NCBI RefSeq assembly: GCF_003347665.1
Contig: NZ_QDGA01000022.1
Span: 6,819-70,818, forward strand
DNA length: 64,000 nucleotides
Direction of reading: 5' to 3'
Source of the DNA: Microvirga calopogonii
GTDB taxonomy: Bacteria; Pseudomonadota; Alphaproteobacteria; Rhizobiales; Beijerinckiaceae
How positions within the stretch are numbered: the stretch's first letter is position 1; every line of letters begins with the position of its first letter. The notes beneath the pieces were generated by a model. It was not told the origin of the DNA, ran no database searches, and saw only the letters and a list, made by a program, of their open reading frames with translations. The position numbers and the translations under genes were made by a program. Shown one piece after another: positions 18,967 to 28,333 of the stretch.

Positions 18967-21645
18967 ATGGAGAAATCAGCTCGCACGGTTTGCTCCGACG
19001 GAGCCTCACCTTCTATCAATGACAGGAAATCTGAAGTCCAACTCACATTGGGACAAATGATAGGTCAGAATGCCAGGCGCTCTCCGCACCAGCCTGCCAT
19101 TGTCTCTTCCGGATTTGCACCTCTGACTTACCAGGATCTGCAGCGCCAGTTGGCCGAGATCCGCCGACAACTGCGCAAAGCTGGTTTTGATTGCCGCGCC
19201 CGGATCGGAGTGCTGATGCCCAATGGCCCAGAGGCACTTCTCGCCATTGTGGCGGTGGCCTGCTGCAGCACTGCGGTCCCTCTTGATCCACGACTGAGCC
19301 TGGCGGAAATCGATCGGCGTCTGGACATGCTGCGCCTGAACGCTCTTCTCGTGCCGCAAGGTGGTGCCTCCGACGTTCGTCCGATCGCACAGCAGAGGGG
19401 ACTTGCTATCATCGAAGCGGCACTGATCGAACACGATCGACTCGAGCTAGCTATTGCTGTGCAGGCTTCCGATTGCCCTGCTAGCGACGCAGAGCCAGAT
19501 CCGTGCTCAGCCGCCTTCATCCTGCAGACCTCGGGCACGACCGCGCAGCCAAAACTCATTCCCTTCAGCCATGCCAATATGCTGGCGGCGGCGGCCCGGC
19601 TCCAAGCCTGGTTCGACCTCACACCCCAAGACCGCTGTCTAAGCATATCGCCCCCGTACTATTCTCATGGGCTCAAAGTCACCATCTTTACGCCGCTCCT
19701 GACCGGCGGCAGCATTGCGATCCCCGCGAACGTTGCTGTCCCGGCTCTGGACGAGTGGTTCGATGCGTTGCGGCCGACTTGGTACTCAGCGGGTCCCACA
19801 CTGCACAATGCTGTGCTGGACAAGGCAACGAGCCTTGTGGAGGTGCAGGCGGCGCACACTTTGCGCTTCGTTCTATCCGGCGGGGCCCCCCTCCCAAAGG
19901 AGGTGCAGAACGGTCTGCAGGGAATTTTGGGGGTGCCGGTGCTGGAGCATTACGGCTCCAGCGAGGCGGCGCAGATTGCTGCCAATCAGCCACAACCCGG
20001 CCTGAACAAGCCAGGGACCTGCGGGAAACCTTGGCCCGATACAGTGGCCATTGTTGGTGGAGATGGAGATCCCGTACCGCCTGGCGAGCGGGGTGAGGTC
20101 TGGATCCGTGGACCCACTGTGATGTCTGGTTACCTCGATGCACCGGAACTCAATCAGGCTGCTTTCGTAAGGGGCTGGTTTCGCACAGGCGATATTGGCA
20201 GCCTAGACAGAGACGGCTTCCTGTCCCTCCATGGCCGTTTGAGCGAACTGATCAACCGTGGCGGCGAAAAGATCGCTCCAGCCGAGATTGATTCTGCGCT
20301 GCAACGTCATCCGGCAGTAGCCGAGGCCGCAGCTTTCGCAATCCCCCATCCGCGCCTCGGCGAGGACGTTGCAGTTGCCGTCGTTCTCCGGCCTGGAGCG
20401 CGGACCACACCGGCGGACCTACGCCAGTTTCTGCGGAGCGAGCTAGCCTCGTTCAAGATTCCCCGCCGCATCCTCATCCTCGGCCAGCTGCCGAAGGGGG
20501 CAACGGGAAAGGTTCAACGACGATGGCTGAGCGAGTCTCATGGCGCCCTGTTGGACCGTCCGGTGGCGGCGCCTGTGCGTGATGTGACTGAACAGCCATT
20601 GGATTTGGAATCTGAGTTGCTGCGCCTATGGCGGAAGCTGCTCAAGTTCGAAGCTATGACGGTCGACGATGATTTTTTTGACAGTGGCGGTGACTCTCTT
20701 TTAGCGATGGAAATGCTCATGCACGTCGAGCAGATCATCGGCCATTCCGTACCGGAAACGATCCTGTTCGGGGCAGAAACCATCCGTCAGCTTGCCGCAA
20801 AACTCGCCACGAAAGCAGCCATGCCGGCAACGCCGTTCTTCCACTTCAATGCTGACAGCAACCGGACGCCCCTGTTCTTCTTTAACGGGGACCTCGTCAG
20901 CGGCAGTTCGTGTATGAGGCAAATGGTGAAGCTCATCGGGCATGATCATCCGATCATCACCATCGATCCCCATGGTCTTCGTGGTGAGCCGATTCCATCG
21001 TCGATCGAGAAGATGGCCACCGACCGCCTACCGCTTATCCTGGAAAGGCACCCGAGCGGCCCCGTCGTTCTGGGCGGCAAATGCAACGGCGCGATGGTGG
21101 CGTTTGAAGCAGCCCGCCAGTTGATGGCATCTGGTCGCAAGGTAGAATTGGTCGCGATGGTCGACCCCCCGACGGTCAATGCACGTCCAGTGCCACGGGC
21201 AATACTCGGGCTCATGGAGCACATGGTTTCACCTCGTCGGCTGCGCTGGACCTTTGAGCTGATGGCCTGCCTGGAGAGGTTCTTCAAGCGGTCGACAAGC
21301 GAGCAGATCTCTACGCTGCAGAAGCAGTTTTCCAAGCTGCCGGCAAGCCAACAGATTGCCAAGATGTTCGATGCTCTGTCCAATCCCAATAAAGAGATCC
21401 CGCCATCGTTATGGGAAACCTATTCAATCGCGATGGCGCAATATCGTCCGGCGCCACTTGATGTGCCTGTCGTCTTTTACTCGGCCGACCACGACGGCCG
21501 TTCATGGCGGCACCTCAGCCCTCGACTTGAGGTGATCCAGGTACCCGGGGGACATCGCGATTGCTTGACCATTGGCGCGGGACTGCTGGTTACTCATCTG
21601 CGGCACAAGGTTAGCGCTCTGTCAGGTGACGTCGCGGTAACCTGA
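18967..21645 (+). CDS. Adenylation-carrier-thioesterase enzyme (NRPS-like, A-T-TE)
   Basis: 892 residues from the ATG at 18967; upstream TTG (18955) and CTG (18961) codons are also in frame after the GGAGGAGG site, so the start is uncertain by four codons. Residues about 15-530 are an acyl/amino-acid-AMP ligase with TSGTTAQPK (core A3), RTGDIGSLDRDG (A7) and PKGATGKVQRR (A10). The carrier domain shows DDDFFDSGGDSLLAME with the phosphopantetheine site at Ser577. The thioesterase is an alpha/beta hydrolase with nucleophile elbow GGKCNGA (Cys706 where Ser is usual), Asp841 or Asp843 and His863 (GGHRD). There is no condensation domain, so it should activate one acid, load it and release or transfer it. 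No partner biosynthetic genes are adjacent. The substrate is unknown. Confidence 0.88.
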   Translation: MEKSARTVCSDGASPSINDRKSEVQLTLGQMIGQNARRSPHQPAIVSSGFAPLTYQDLQRQLAEIRRQLRKAGFDCRARIGVLMPNGPEALLAIVAVACCSTAVPLDPRLSLAEIDRRLDMLRLNALLVPQGGASDVRPIAQQRGLAIIEAALIEHDRLELAIAVQASDCPASDAEPDPCSAAFILQTSGTTAQPKLIPFSHANMLAAAARLQAWFDLTPQDRCLSISPPYYSHGLKVTIFTPLLTGGSIAIPANVAVPALDEWFDALRPTWYSAGPTLHNAVLDKATSLVEVQAAHTLRFVLSGGAPLPKEVQNGLQGILGVPVLEHYGSSEAAQIAANQPQPGLNKPGTCGKPWPDTVAIVGGDGDPVPPGERGEVWIRGPTVMSGYLDAPELNQAAFVRGWFRTGDIGSLDRDGFLSLHGRLSELINRGGEKIAPAEIDSALQRHPAVAEAAAFAIPHPRLGEDVAVAVVLRPGARTTPADLRQFLRSELASFKIPRRILILGQLPKGATGKVQRRWLSESHGALLDRPVAAPVRDVTEQPLDLESELLRLWRKLLKFEAMTVDDDFFDSGGDSLLAMEMLMHVEQIIGHSVPETILFGAETIRQLAAKLATKAAMPATPFFHFNADSNRTPLFFFNGDLVSGSSCMRQMVKLIGHDHPIITIDPHGLRGEPIPSSIEKMATDRLPLILERHPSGPVVLGGKCNGAMVAFEAARQLMASGRKVELVAMVDPPTVNARPVPRAILGLMEHMVSPRRLRWTFELMACLERFFKRSTSEQISTLQKQFSKLPASQQIAKMFDALSNPNKEIPPSLWETYSIAMAQYRPAPLDVPVVFYSADHDGRSWRHLSPRLEVIQVPGGHRDCLTIGAGLLVTHLRHKVSALSGDVAVT

Positions 21646-21762
21646 GGAGACTGCGCCAAGGCTTGCTTTAGTTAGCCCAGGTGGGTCGTGTCGCCGGGCC
21701 CGCACGAGGCTCTTCCACCCGACCGATACTGGCTGGCTTATGTGGCGGCCATCTGTCGGATC

Positions 21763-22770
21763 TCAGCCGGCCAAGACAGGTTCCCACGCAGCGGTTTTTC
21801 CTGAATGCCGCAGCGCATCCAGGATGCGCATGTTCATGACGGCATCCTCAAGACCATAATCCAATGGCGCGGTACCACGGATCGCGCGGCTGAACGCCTC
21901 TCCCTGGAGCTGATACTGGTCCACTGCCGGGAACTCGATGGCCCGGGCGGAGCGGTTGCCATGGGCGCTGCCGTCGTCGACGAAGATGCGGGTCGGGGTA
22001 CCGGGCGGCGCATTGAAGGGAATCTCGATTTCGACCCGCCCTTTCGCCCCGAGGATCTGGACCCGCTGGTACGGCACGGCCTGGGTCGAGACCGTGAAGG
22101 CCAGTTGCCGCCCGGCGCCGAAATCCATCAGGGCGCTCGTGGTCCGATCGACGCCGAAGGCGGGGTCGCGATCGATCAGCGTGACGACCCGGAGCGGCTC
22201 GGCCTCGAAGAAATAGCGCCCTGCGGCGACGGCATAGCAGCCGATGTCGAGGAGCCCTCCCCCGCCGATATCGGCCTTGTTGCGAATGTTGCCCGGGTCG
22301 ACGTTGAAATACGAGAAGACGATCTGCATCGCGCGCGGCTCCCCGATCTCGCCGCTTCGGATGATCGCGCGGGCGCGCTGCCATTGCGGATGATGGCGAA
22401 CCATGAAGGCTTCGGCGATCAGCACCTGCGATGCGGCCTGCCGGAGCTGCTCCGCCTCGTCGGCCGTGATGGCAATCGGCTTCTCGCACAGCACATGCTT
22501 GCCCGCGGCAGCGGCCGCCAGGGTCATAGGCACATGCAGGTGATTGGGAAGCGGGTTGTAGATCGCCTCGATGTCCGGATCGGCGAGCAGCGCCTCGTAG
22601 GAGCCATAGGCCTTTGCGATGCCGAGCTCCTTCGCCATGGCGCGAGCGGATTCCTCGTCCCGGGACGCAACGGCGACCACGTCGCAGAGCGGGCTCTTCA
22701 TCATGCCCGGAACCACTTTCGTCCGGCCGATTTTCGCGGTGCTCAGGATTCCCCAACGGACCGGCTGCAT
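21763..22770 (-). CDS. Gfo/Idh/MocA family oxidoreductase
   Basis: A protein of 335 residues. The N-terminal Rossmann domain opens with VRWGILSTAKIGRTKVVPGM; the family CEKPI motif lies at about residue 95, with the catalytic Lys in EKP. The C-terminal alpha/beta domain includes GGGGLLDIGCYAV, the substrate-side segment typical of the dihydrodiol/xylose dehydrogenase and glucose-fructose oxidoreductase branch. It oxidises or reduces a sugar with NAD(P). It follows the LacI gene by 45 bp on the same strand, so the two are probably co-transcribed, opposite the transporter operon they likely serve. The exact substrate cannot be told. Confidence 0.88.
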   Translation of the reverse strand: MQPVRWGILSTAKIGRTKVVPGMMKSPLCDVVAVASRDEESARAMAKELGIAKAYGSYEALLADPDIEAIYNPLPNHLHVPMTLAAAAAGKHVLCEKPIAITADEAEQLRQAASQVLIAEAFMVRHHPQWQRARAIIRSGEIGEPRAMQIVFSYFNVDPGNIRNKADIGGGGLLDIGCYAVAAGRYFFEAEPLRVVTLIDRDPAFGVDRTTSALMDFGAGRQLAFTVSTQAVPYQRVQILGAKGRVEIEIPFNAPPGTPTRIFVDDGSAHGNRSARAIEFPAVDQYQLQGEAFSRAIRGTAPLDYGLEDAVMNMRILDALRHSGKTAAWEPVLAG

Positions 22771-22815
22771 GGCGTTCTCCTCATCCTTGAAAAAATTATC
22801 GTCGATGCAGCGCGC

Positions 22816-23886
22816 TCAGATCGAGGAGCGCCGCAGGGATTGGTAGTCCTTGTGCAGAACCGGTCCGGTGGTATCGCGCTCCAGCAGAGTCAGCGGCAGC
22901 CGGATGTTCCAGTCTTCAGGCTTCATGTCGTCCTGGATCAGCTTCATGAGAACGTCGGCGCCGGCACGTCCCAGCTCGTGCAGGGGCTGCCGGAACGTGG
23001 TGAGCGTCGGTTCCGTGTAATCGGCGAATTCGATTCCATCGAAACCGATCACGGACACATCCTGCGGAACGCGGATTCGCTCCTCCCTGATGCGCTTGAT
23101 GAAGCCTATGGCGCTCTCGTCGCAGGCGGCGAAAATGCCCGTGGGGCGATCCTTCATCCTCAGGAAGGATTCGGCCGCCGCGACACCCGTCGCGAACACG
23201 AACGGCCCCTCCCAGCGCACGAAGTCGTCCTGGCCGCAGCCCGTCGCCTCGATGCCTTCCCGGAACCCTCCGAACCGCTCGTGCTCGATGATCGAACCCG
23301 GCGTTCCCGAGATGTAGCCGAATCGGCGATGTCCGAGCCCCGCCAGATATTCGACGGCCTTGCGGGACGCCTCGCGATCCTCGACGACCACTTTCGGGAT
23401 CTTGTCATCGTCGATGGCCGCACACACGGCCACGATCGGAAGCCCGGATTCCCGCATGTCGCGGGCACCGTTCTCCGGAATGTATCCCGTCAGCAGAAGA
23501 ACGCCGTCCACCTGCCGGGACAGGGCGAGGTCGACATAGCGGGCCTCACGCTCCCTGCGATTGTCCAGATTGCCGATGATGATGCCATAGCCCGACTGCG
23601 TCAGTTCGTCGTCCACGCCGCGGAGGATCTCGGCGAAGACCGGATTGGTGAGACGCGGCGCCACCACCAGCACATTCATGGTGCGGCGGGTGCGCAGTTT
23701 CTGCGCCGTGCTGTTGGGGATGTAGCCGCTCCGGCGCACCGCCTCCATCACGAGATCGTGCGTTTTCTGTCGCACCTTTCCCGGCTCCGAGAGGACGCGG
23801 CTGACGGTGGCGGTCGATACCCCGGCAAGTCGAGCCACATCGGCAATGCGTATCTCCTTCACCGAGCGCCAGCTTTTCCGGCTCAT
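22816..23886 (-). CDS. LacI-family transcriptional regulator
   Basis: A protein of 356 residues. The N-terminal helix-turn-helix IADVARLAGVSTATVSRVLSEPGKV (about 14-38) includes the hinge-type minor-groove segment YIPNSTAQKLRTRRT. A periplasmic-binding-protein-like sensor domain (about 68-340) follows and contains VSVIGFDGIEFADYTEPTLTT, a typical family stretch. It is divergent from the sugar ABC operon, with a perfect 14-bp palindrome with central CG at 24000-24013 as the probable operator. It should repress or activate the operon in response to an imported sugar or its metabolite; in the rhizobial thu locus the equivalent gene is thuR. Confidence 0.93.
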   Translation of the reverse strand: MSRKSWRSVKEIRIADVARLAGVSTATVSRVLSEPGKVRQKTHDLVMEAVRRSGYIPNSTAQKLRTRRTMNVLVVAPRLTNPVFAEILRGVDDELTQSGYGIIIGNLDNRREREARYVDLALSRQVDGVLLLTGYIPENGARDMRESGLPIVAVCAAIDDDKIPKVVVEDREASRKAVEYLAGLGHRRFGYISGTPGSIIEHERFGGFREGIEATGCGQDDFVRWEGPFVFATGVAAAESFLRMKDRPTGIFAACDESAIGFIKRIREERIRVPQDVSVIGFDGIEFADYTEPTLTTFRQPLHELGRAGADVLMKLIQDDMKPEDWNIRLPLTLLERDTTGPVLHKDYQSLRRSSI

Positions 23887-23959
23887 GCAGGTTACCTCCG
23901 CGCCGTCAGCAAGATACGTTACCTTCTCTCATAGGAAATAACTTACCTCAACTCATGTC

Positions 23960-23993
23960 TTGACTAATCTAAAAAGCCACTACAACCTATATC
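23960..23993 (+). promoter_or_regulatory. Candidate promoter of the sugar ABC operon
   Basis: TTGACT at 23960-23965 is a good -35 box. A -10 candidate TACAAC starts at 23981 (15-bp spacer), and TATATC at 23988 is an alternative with too long a spacer. The LacI-type palindrome begins a few bases downstream, a position that suits repression. Confidence 0.4.
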
Positions 23994-23999
23994 GCAAGA

Positions 24000-24013
24000 T
24001 GTAATCGATTACA
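24000..24013. promoter_or_regulatory. LacI-type operator palindrome
   Basis: TGTAATCGATTACA is a perfect 14-bp palindrome with the central CG typical of LacI-family operators. It sits in the divergent region 31 bp before the substrate-binding protein start and 113 bp from the regulator start, so it most likely controls the transporter operon. Confidence 0.8.
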
Positions 24014-24044
24014 AAAATCGATAAAACGCTTCTGGGAGGAAGCC

Positions 24045-25286
24045 ATGAGCATGAAGACACGCGTTTCCGCGTATACCCTTTCTGTTGCCCTTTTCTGCAG
24101 CACCGGAGCGATGGCTCAGCAGATGAAGGCGGAGGTTCTGCATTGGTGGACATCGGCTGGTGAGTCCGCCTCCGTGAAGGTCTTCGCAGATCAGTTCACG
24201 AAGGCCGGCGGCACCTGGGTCGACAACGCCATCGCGGGCGGTGCCAATGCCCGCACGGCCGGCATTAACCGGATGGTGGGCGGCAATCCCCCCACCATGA
24301 TGCAGTTCAACACCGGCAAGCAGTTCGACGAACTGGTCAGCAATGATCTGGTGCGCGACGTGGATGCGATCGCCAAAGCCGGCAAGTGGCGTGAGATCAT
24401 GCCCAAGCCGATCGTGGATGCTTCCGTGCGCAACGGCAAATTCTACGCTGTTCCGGTCAACATCCACGGCCAGAACTGGATGTTCTACAACACCAAAATC
24501 TTTGCGGATGCGGGCCTCGACGTTCCGAAAACCTTCCCCGAACTGGTCGCGACCGGAGAGAAGCTGAAGGCCAAGGGAGTCATCCCGATTGCACTCGGCG
24601 GCCAGCCGACCTGGGAGCACAACCTGTTCCGGGCGGTGCTCGTCGGCCATGGCGGCGCGGACATGTTCCGCAAGCTCTACGGAGCCCGTGACCCGCAGAT
24701 CACGAAGGATCCGAAGTTCAAGGAAACGGTCGAGCTCTTCGGCAAGATGCGCGGCCTTGTCGATCCCGGCAGCCCCGGGCGCAACTGGAACGACGCGACC
24801 GCTCTCGTGATCACCAACAAGGCCGCGATGCACTTCAACGGCGACTGGGCCAAGGGCGAGTTCACCGCGGCCGGCCAGACGCCCGGCAAGGAATATGGCT
24901 GCACCCTCGTAGGCGAAAGCCCCAAGGAGGTCATCGGCGGTGACGTGTTCGTCTTCCCGGCGACCAAGGACAAGGCCGCCCTCGCGACCCAGGACAAGCT
25001 CATCGAGGTCCTGCTCGATCCGAACACCCAGCTCGAGTTCAACAAGAAGAAGGGCTCGATCCCGGTGCGGATGGATGTGGACGTCTCGTCCATGGATGTC
25101 TGCGCCCAGAAATCCCACGCCGTCCTGAAGGATCCGGCCAATCAGGTCGAGGCGATGGAACTCCTCAGCACGCCGAATTTCTCCGGCGCCATGCAGGATG
25201 CCGTCACCCAGTACTGGAACACTCCCAACATGTCGGCGGATGCCTTCATGGAGAAGGTCACCAACGCCATGCGGGATGCGACCTGA
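24045..25286 (+). CDS. Sugar ABC transporter substrate-binding protein
   Basis: A protein of 413 residues with a Sec signal peptide (cleavage likely after GAMAQ at about 25) and a family 1 extracellular solute-binding fold. The start of the mature protein, AEVLHWWTSAGESASVKVFADQF, and the segment NIHGQNWMFYNTKIF are typical of the glucose/mannose-type (GtsA-like) binding proteins. It binds a sugar in the periplasm and delivers it to the permeases encoded next. The ribosome site GGAGGA is four bases upstream. A strong hairpin follows the stop codon, probably raising expression of this protein relative to the downstream genes. Confidence 0.92.
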   Translation: MSMKTRVSAYTLSVALFCSTGAMAQQMKAEVLHWWTSAGESASVKVFADQFTKAGGTWVDNAIAGGANARTAGINRMVGGNPPTMMQFNTGKQFDELVSNDLVRDVDAIAKAGKWREIMPKPIVDASVRNGKFYAVPVNIHGQNWMFYNTKIFADAGLDVPKTFPELVATGEKLKAKGVIPIALGGQPTWEHNLFRAVLVGHGGADMFRKLYGARDPQITKDPKFKETVELFGKMRGLVDPGSPGRNWNDATALVITNKAAMHFNGDWAKGEFTAAGQTPGKEYGCTLVGESPKEVIGGDVFVFPATKDKAALATQDKLIEVLLDPNTQLEFNKKKGSIPVRMDVDVSSMDVCAQKSHAVLKDPANQVEAMELLSTPNFSGAMQDAVTQYWNTPNMSADAFMEKVTNAMRDAT

Positions 25287-25295
25287 GCGTCGTTC

Positions 25296-25322
25296 GCCTC
25301 GCCCCGTGACACGGGGCGAGGC
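25296..25322 (+). promoter_or_regulatory. Intercistronic hairpin after the binding-protein gene
   Basis: A perfect 11-bp stem GCCTCGCCCCG/CGGGGCGAGGC with loop TGACA starts nine bases after the binding-protein stop. With no T-run it is better read as a 3'-end stabiliser or partial terminator that keeps binding-protein mRNA abundant. Confidence 0.7.
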
Positions 25323-25364
25323 ACCCATGCCTGAGGTTCGAACACTCTCCATGGAGCCTGTCCG

Positions 25365-26300
25365 GTGGAAACGATCTCGATCCGCGCTCCCAGCGTCAAC
25401 CCGAGCGGCACGAAGACCCGACGCAGCGTGCGAACACGCCTGCCCGCCGCCATTGCCCTCCTGCCGACCGCTCTCGTCGTTCTCGTCGTCTATATCGGCT
25501 GCATGCTCTGGACCGTGCGGCTCTCGTTTACGAGTTCGACCCTCCTGCCCAAGCTCGATTGGGTCGGCCTTGCGCAGTACAGCCGCCTCTTCGTCAATGA
25601 CCGCTTCGTCACCTCGGCCGAGAACATCGTCATCTTCGGCATCCTGTTCATCTCGGGCTGCCTGATCATCGGTTTCCTGCTGGCGGTCTTCATCGATCAG
25701 AACGTGCGCGGCGAAGGGCTCTTCCGGACGGTCTTCCTTTATCCCTATTCCATGTCCTTCGTGGTCACCGGCGTCGCCTGGCAGTGGTTCCTCAATCCGG
25801 GACTCGGCCTGCAGAAGCTCGTGCGCGACTTAGGCTTCGAGAGCTTCACGTTCGATTGGCTCGTGAACCAGAGGATGGCGATCTACACCATCGTGATCGC
25901 AGGCTTGTGGCATGGCGCGGGCCTCACCATGGCCATCCTGCTGGCCGGCCTGCGCGGAGTGGACAAGGACCTGTGGAAGGCGGCCAAGGTCGACGGCATT
26001 CCGACCTGGCGCGTCTACACCTCCGTCGTCATCCCCCTGCTCCGCCCCATGATCGTCACCGCCGTCGTGCTTCTCGCAACCGGCGTGGTGAAGCTCTACG
26101 ACCTCGTCGTCGCCATGACTCTGGGCGGTCCCGGCATCGCCACCGAAGTGCCGGCCAAGTTCGTCATGGACCACCTCTTCGAGCGCAACAACATCGCGCT
26201 CGGAACGGCCGCCGCGACCATGATGCTGATCACCGTCGTGATCGTCCTCGCGCCGTGGGTCTATGCCCGCTACATCCGCCAGGAAGGGAGGCACGCATGA
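25365..26300 (+). CDS. Sugar ABC transporter permease (MalF-type)
   Basis: A protein of 311 residues starting at GTG, with about six transmembrane helices; the first is at about 30-50 (AAIALLPTALVVLVVYIGCM). The EAA loop that contacts the ATPase is DLWKAAKVDGIPTWRVYTSVVIPLLRP at about residues 203-229. It forms the membrane channel with the next gene product. Its stop codon overlaps the next start by four bases (ATGA), indicating translational coupling. The start could also be a nearby GTG/ATG; no ATG lies in frame close by. Confidence 0.92.
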   Translation: METISIRAPSVNPSGTKTRRSVRTRLPAAIALLPTALVVLVVYIGCMLWTVRLSFTSSTLLPKLDWVGLAQYSRLFVNDRFVTSAENIVIFGILFISGCLIIGFLLAVFIDQNVRGEGLFRTVFLYPYSMSFVVTGVAWQWFLNPGLGLQKLVRDLGFESFTFDWLVNQRMAIYTIVIAGLWHGAGLTMAILLAGLRGVDKDLWKAAKVDGIPTWRVYTSVVIPLLRPMIVTAVVLLATGVVKLYDLVVAMTLGGPGIATEVPAKFVMDHLFERNNIALGTAAATMMLITVVIVLAPWVYARYIRQEGRHA

Positions 26301-27181
26301 GCACCCTGGTGCCCCAGGGCCGCCGCCCGCAGCATCTCACGATCGGCCGCATCGGCGTCTATGCCTTCCTTGTCACGGCTGCCCTGTTCTTCCTGCTGCC
26401 GCTCTGGATCATGGTCATGACCTCGCTCAAGCCCATGGACGAGATCCGGCTCGGCAACATCATCGCCCTGCCCGCCGCCATGACCTTCGAGGCGTGGAGC
26501 AAGGCCTGGTCCTCCGCCTGCACGGGCCTGGAATGCAACGGCATCAGCGTCGGGTTCTGGAACTCGGTGCGGATCCTGATCCCGTCCGTGATCCTCTCGA
26601 TCGTCGCAGGCGCCATCAATGGCTATGCCCTGTCGTTCTGGCGGGTCAAAGGCGCCAATGTGATGTTCGGCATCCTGCTGCTCGGCGCCTTCATCCCGTA
26701 TCAGGTGTTTCTCTATCCCCTGGTGCGCATCTTCTCGATGACGGGCATCTACAACTCGCTCACCTGCATCGTGCTGGTGCACGTGATCTTCGGCCTGCCG
26801 ACGATGACGCTTCTGTTCCGCAACTATTACGCGGGACTGCCCATTGAGCTGTTCAAGGCCGCGCGCATCGACGGCGGCGGGTTCTGGTCGATCTTCTTCC
26901 GAGTGATCCTGCCCATGTCGACGCCGATCCTGGTGGTGGCGACGATCCTGCAGACCACCGGCATCTGGAACGACTTCATCTTCGGCCTGACTTTTGCGGG
27001 CCGCGAGAACCTGCCCATGACCGTGCAGCTCAACAACATCGTTCACTCGACGCAAGGCGAGCGCGCCTACAACGTGGACATGGCCGCGACCATGCTCGCG
27101 GCGCTCGTCCCGCTCGTCGTCTACTTCGTCTCCGGACGATGGTTCGTCCGCGGCATCGCCGCCGGCGCTGTGAAGGGATAA
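26297..27181 (+). CDS. Sugar ABC transporter permease (MalG-type)
   Basis: A protein of 294 residues. The start is the ATG inside the ATGA overlap with the previous gene. Six transmembrane helices are expected; the first is at about 21-41 (FLVTAALFFLLPLWIMVM). The EAA loop ELFKAARIDGGGFWSIFFRVILPMSTP sits at about 190-216. The segment NDFIFGLTFAGRENLPMTVQLNN is typical of MalG-like subunits. It pairs with the preceding permease and the ATPase that starts three bases after its stop. Confidence 0.93.
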   Translation: MSTLVPQGRRPQHLTIGRIGVYAFLVTAALFFLLPLWIMVMTSLKPMDEIRLGNIIALPAAMTFEAWSKAWSSACTGLECNGISVGFWNSVRILIPSVILSIVAGAINGYALSFWRVKGANVMFGILLLGAFIPYQVFLYPLVRIFSMTGIYNSLTCIVLVHVIFGLPTMTLLFRNYYAGLPIELFKAARIDGGGFWSIFFRVILPMSTPILVVATILQTTGIWNDFIFGLTFAGRENLPMTVQLNNIVHSTQGERAYNVDMAATMLAALVPLVVYFVSGRWFVRGIAAGAVKG

Positions 27182-27184
27182 GAC

Positions 27185-28264
27185 ATGTCGACCGTTTCCG
27201 TTCGTGACGTGACCGTCGCATTCGAAGCCGTTCAGGTTTTCGACGGCCTCTCGCTCGATATCGATGAGGGCGAGTTCATCGTCCTGCTGGGACCCTCCGG
27301 CTGCGGCAAGTCCACCCTGCTCAACGCCATCGCGGGCCTGCTCGACGTGGCCGAGGGGCAGATCTGGATCAACGGCAAGAACGTCACCTGGGAAGAGCCC
27401 AAGGATCGCGGCATCGCCATGGTGTTCCAGTCCTATGCCCTCTACCCCCGCATGAGCGTGCGCGAGAACATGTCCTTCGGCCTGAAGATGGCCAAGACAC
27501 CGAAGCCCGAGATCGAGAAGCGCGTCGCGAAGGCCGCCGAACTCCTTCAGATCACGCCGCTCCTCGACCGGCGCCCCGACCAGCTTTCCGGCGGCCAGCG
27601 CCAGCGCGTCGCCATCGGCCGCGCCCTGGTGCGCGATGCCGCCGTGTTCCTGTTCGACGAGCCACTCTCCAACCTCGACGCCAAGCTGAGGAACGAGCTG
27701 CGAGTCGAGATCAAGCGGCTTCATGCCCGGCTCGGCAAGACCACGATGGTCTACGTCACGCACGACCAGATCGAGGCCATGACACTCGCGGACCGGATCG
27801 TGGTCATGAAGGAGCAGAAGATCCAGCAGATCGGCACACCCGACGAGATCTACCACCGCCCGGCCAACCTGTTCGTGGCGGGCTTCGTCGGATCGCCGCA
27901 GATGAACTTCATCAAGGGCCGGCTCGAGAACACCGGAGAGGGCCTGAGCTTCCTCGCCGGCGACCGACGCCTGTCGCTCTCCGCCTATCCCTTCGCCACA
28001 GCGCCGACGGCCGGCCAGGAGGTCGTGCTCGGCGTGCGGCCCGAGCATCTGGAGATCACGAGCAACGGAGCATGGCCGGGCTTCAAGGTCGACATCGTCG
28101 AACCCATGGGCGCCGACACGGTCATCTGGTGCAGCGATCCCATCGGCTCAGTCCAGGTCCGCACGACCGGCAGCCGCAGGGCCACACCGGGCGAGAGCAT
28201 GACGCTTCACGTCGACCCCACGCAGGTGTCCCTCTTCTCGGCCGAGACCGGCGAGCGCCTGTGA
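27185..28264 (+). CDS. Sugar ABC transporter ATP-binding protein (MalK/UgpC-type)
   Basis: An ATPase of 359 residues, the typical MalK length, with Walker A GPSGCGKST (36-44), signature LSGGQRQRV (134-142), Walker B VFLFDEP (154-160) and the switch histidine in YVTHDQIEAM. The C-terminal TOBE-type regulatory domain (about 240-359, e.g. VVLGVRPEHLEI) is present. It energises import by the two permeases. Such ATPases are sometimes shared between sugar importers, so this one may serve others too. Confidence 0.95.
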   Translation: MSTVSVRDVTVAFEAVQVFDGLSLDIDEGEFIVLLGPSGCGKSTLLNAIAGLLDVAEGQIWINGKNVTWEEPKDRGIAMVFQSYALYPRMSVRENMSFGLKMAKTPKPEIEKRVAKAAELLQITPLLDRRPDQLSGGQRQRVAIGRALVRDAAVFLFDEPLSNLDAKLRNELRVEIKRLHARLGKTTMVYVTHDQIEAMTLADRIVVMKEQKIQQIGTPDEIYHRPANLFVAGFVGSPQMNFIKGRLENTGEGLSFLAGDRRLSLSAYPFATAPTAGQEVVLGVRPEHLEITSNGAWPGFKVDIVEPMGADTVIWCSDPIGSVQVRTTGSRRATPGESMTLHVDPTQVSLFSAETGERL

Positions 28265-28333
28265 CCACGCCAACATCGCGACAGACCTCGCCGCACGGCT
28301 TGTCGCACCCTTTTCACGAACCCTGAGGACCCC

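Noticed and set aside
21805-23934. 709-codon plus-strand frame opposite the oxidoreductase and LacI genes
   Set aside because: Antisense to two well-supported genes, low complexity and no domain.
26270-28048. 592-codon minus-strand frame opposite the sugar ABC genes
   Set aside because: It lies fully antisense to a permease and an ATPase with complete motifs; its His/Asp/Arg-rich product is typical of frames opposite GC-rich genes.
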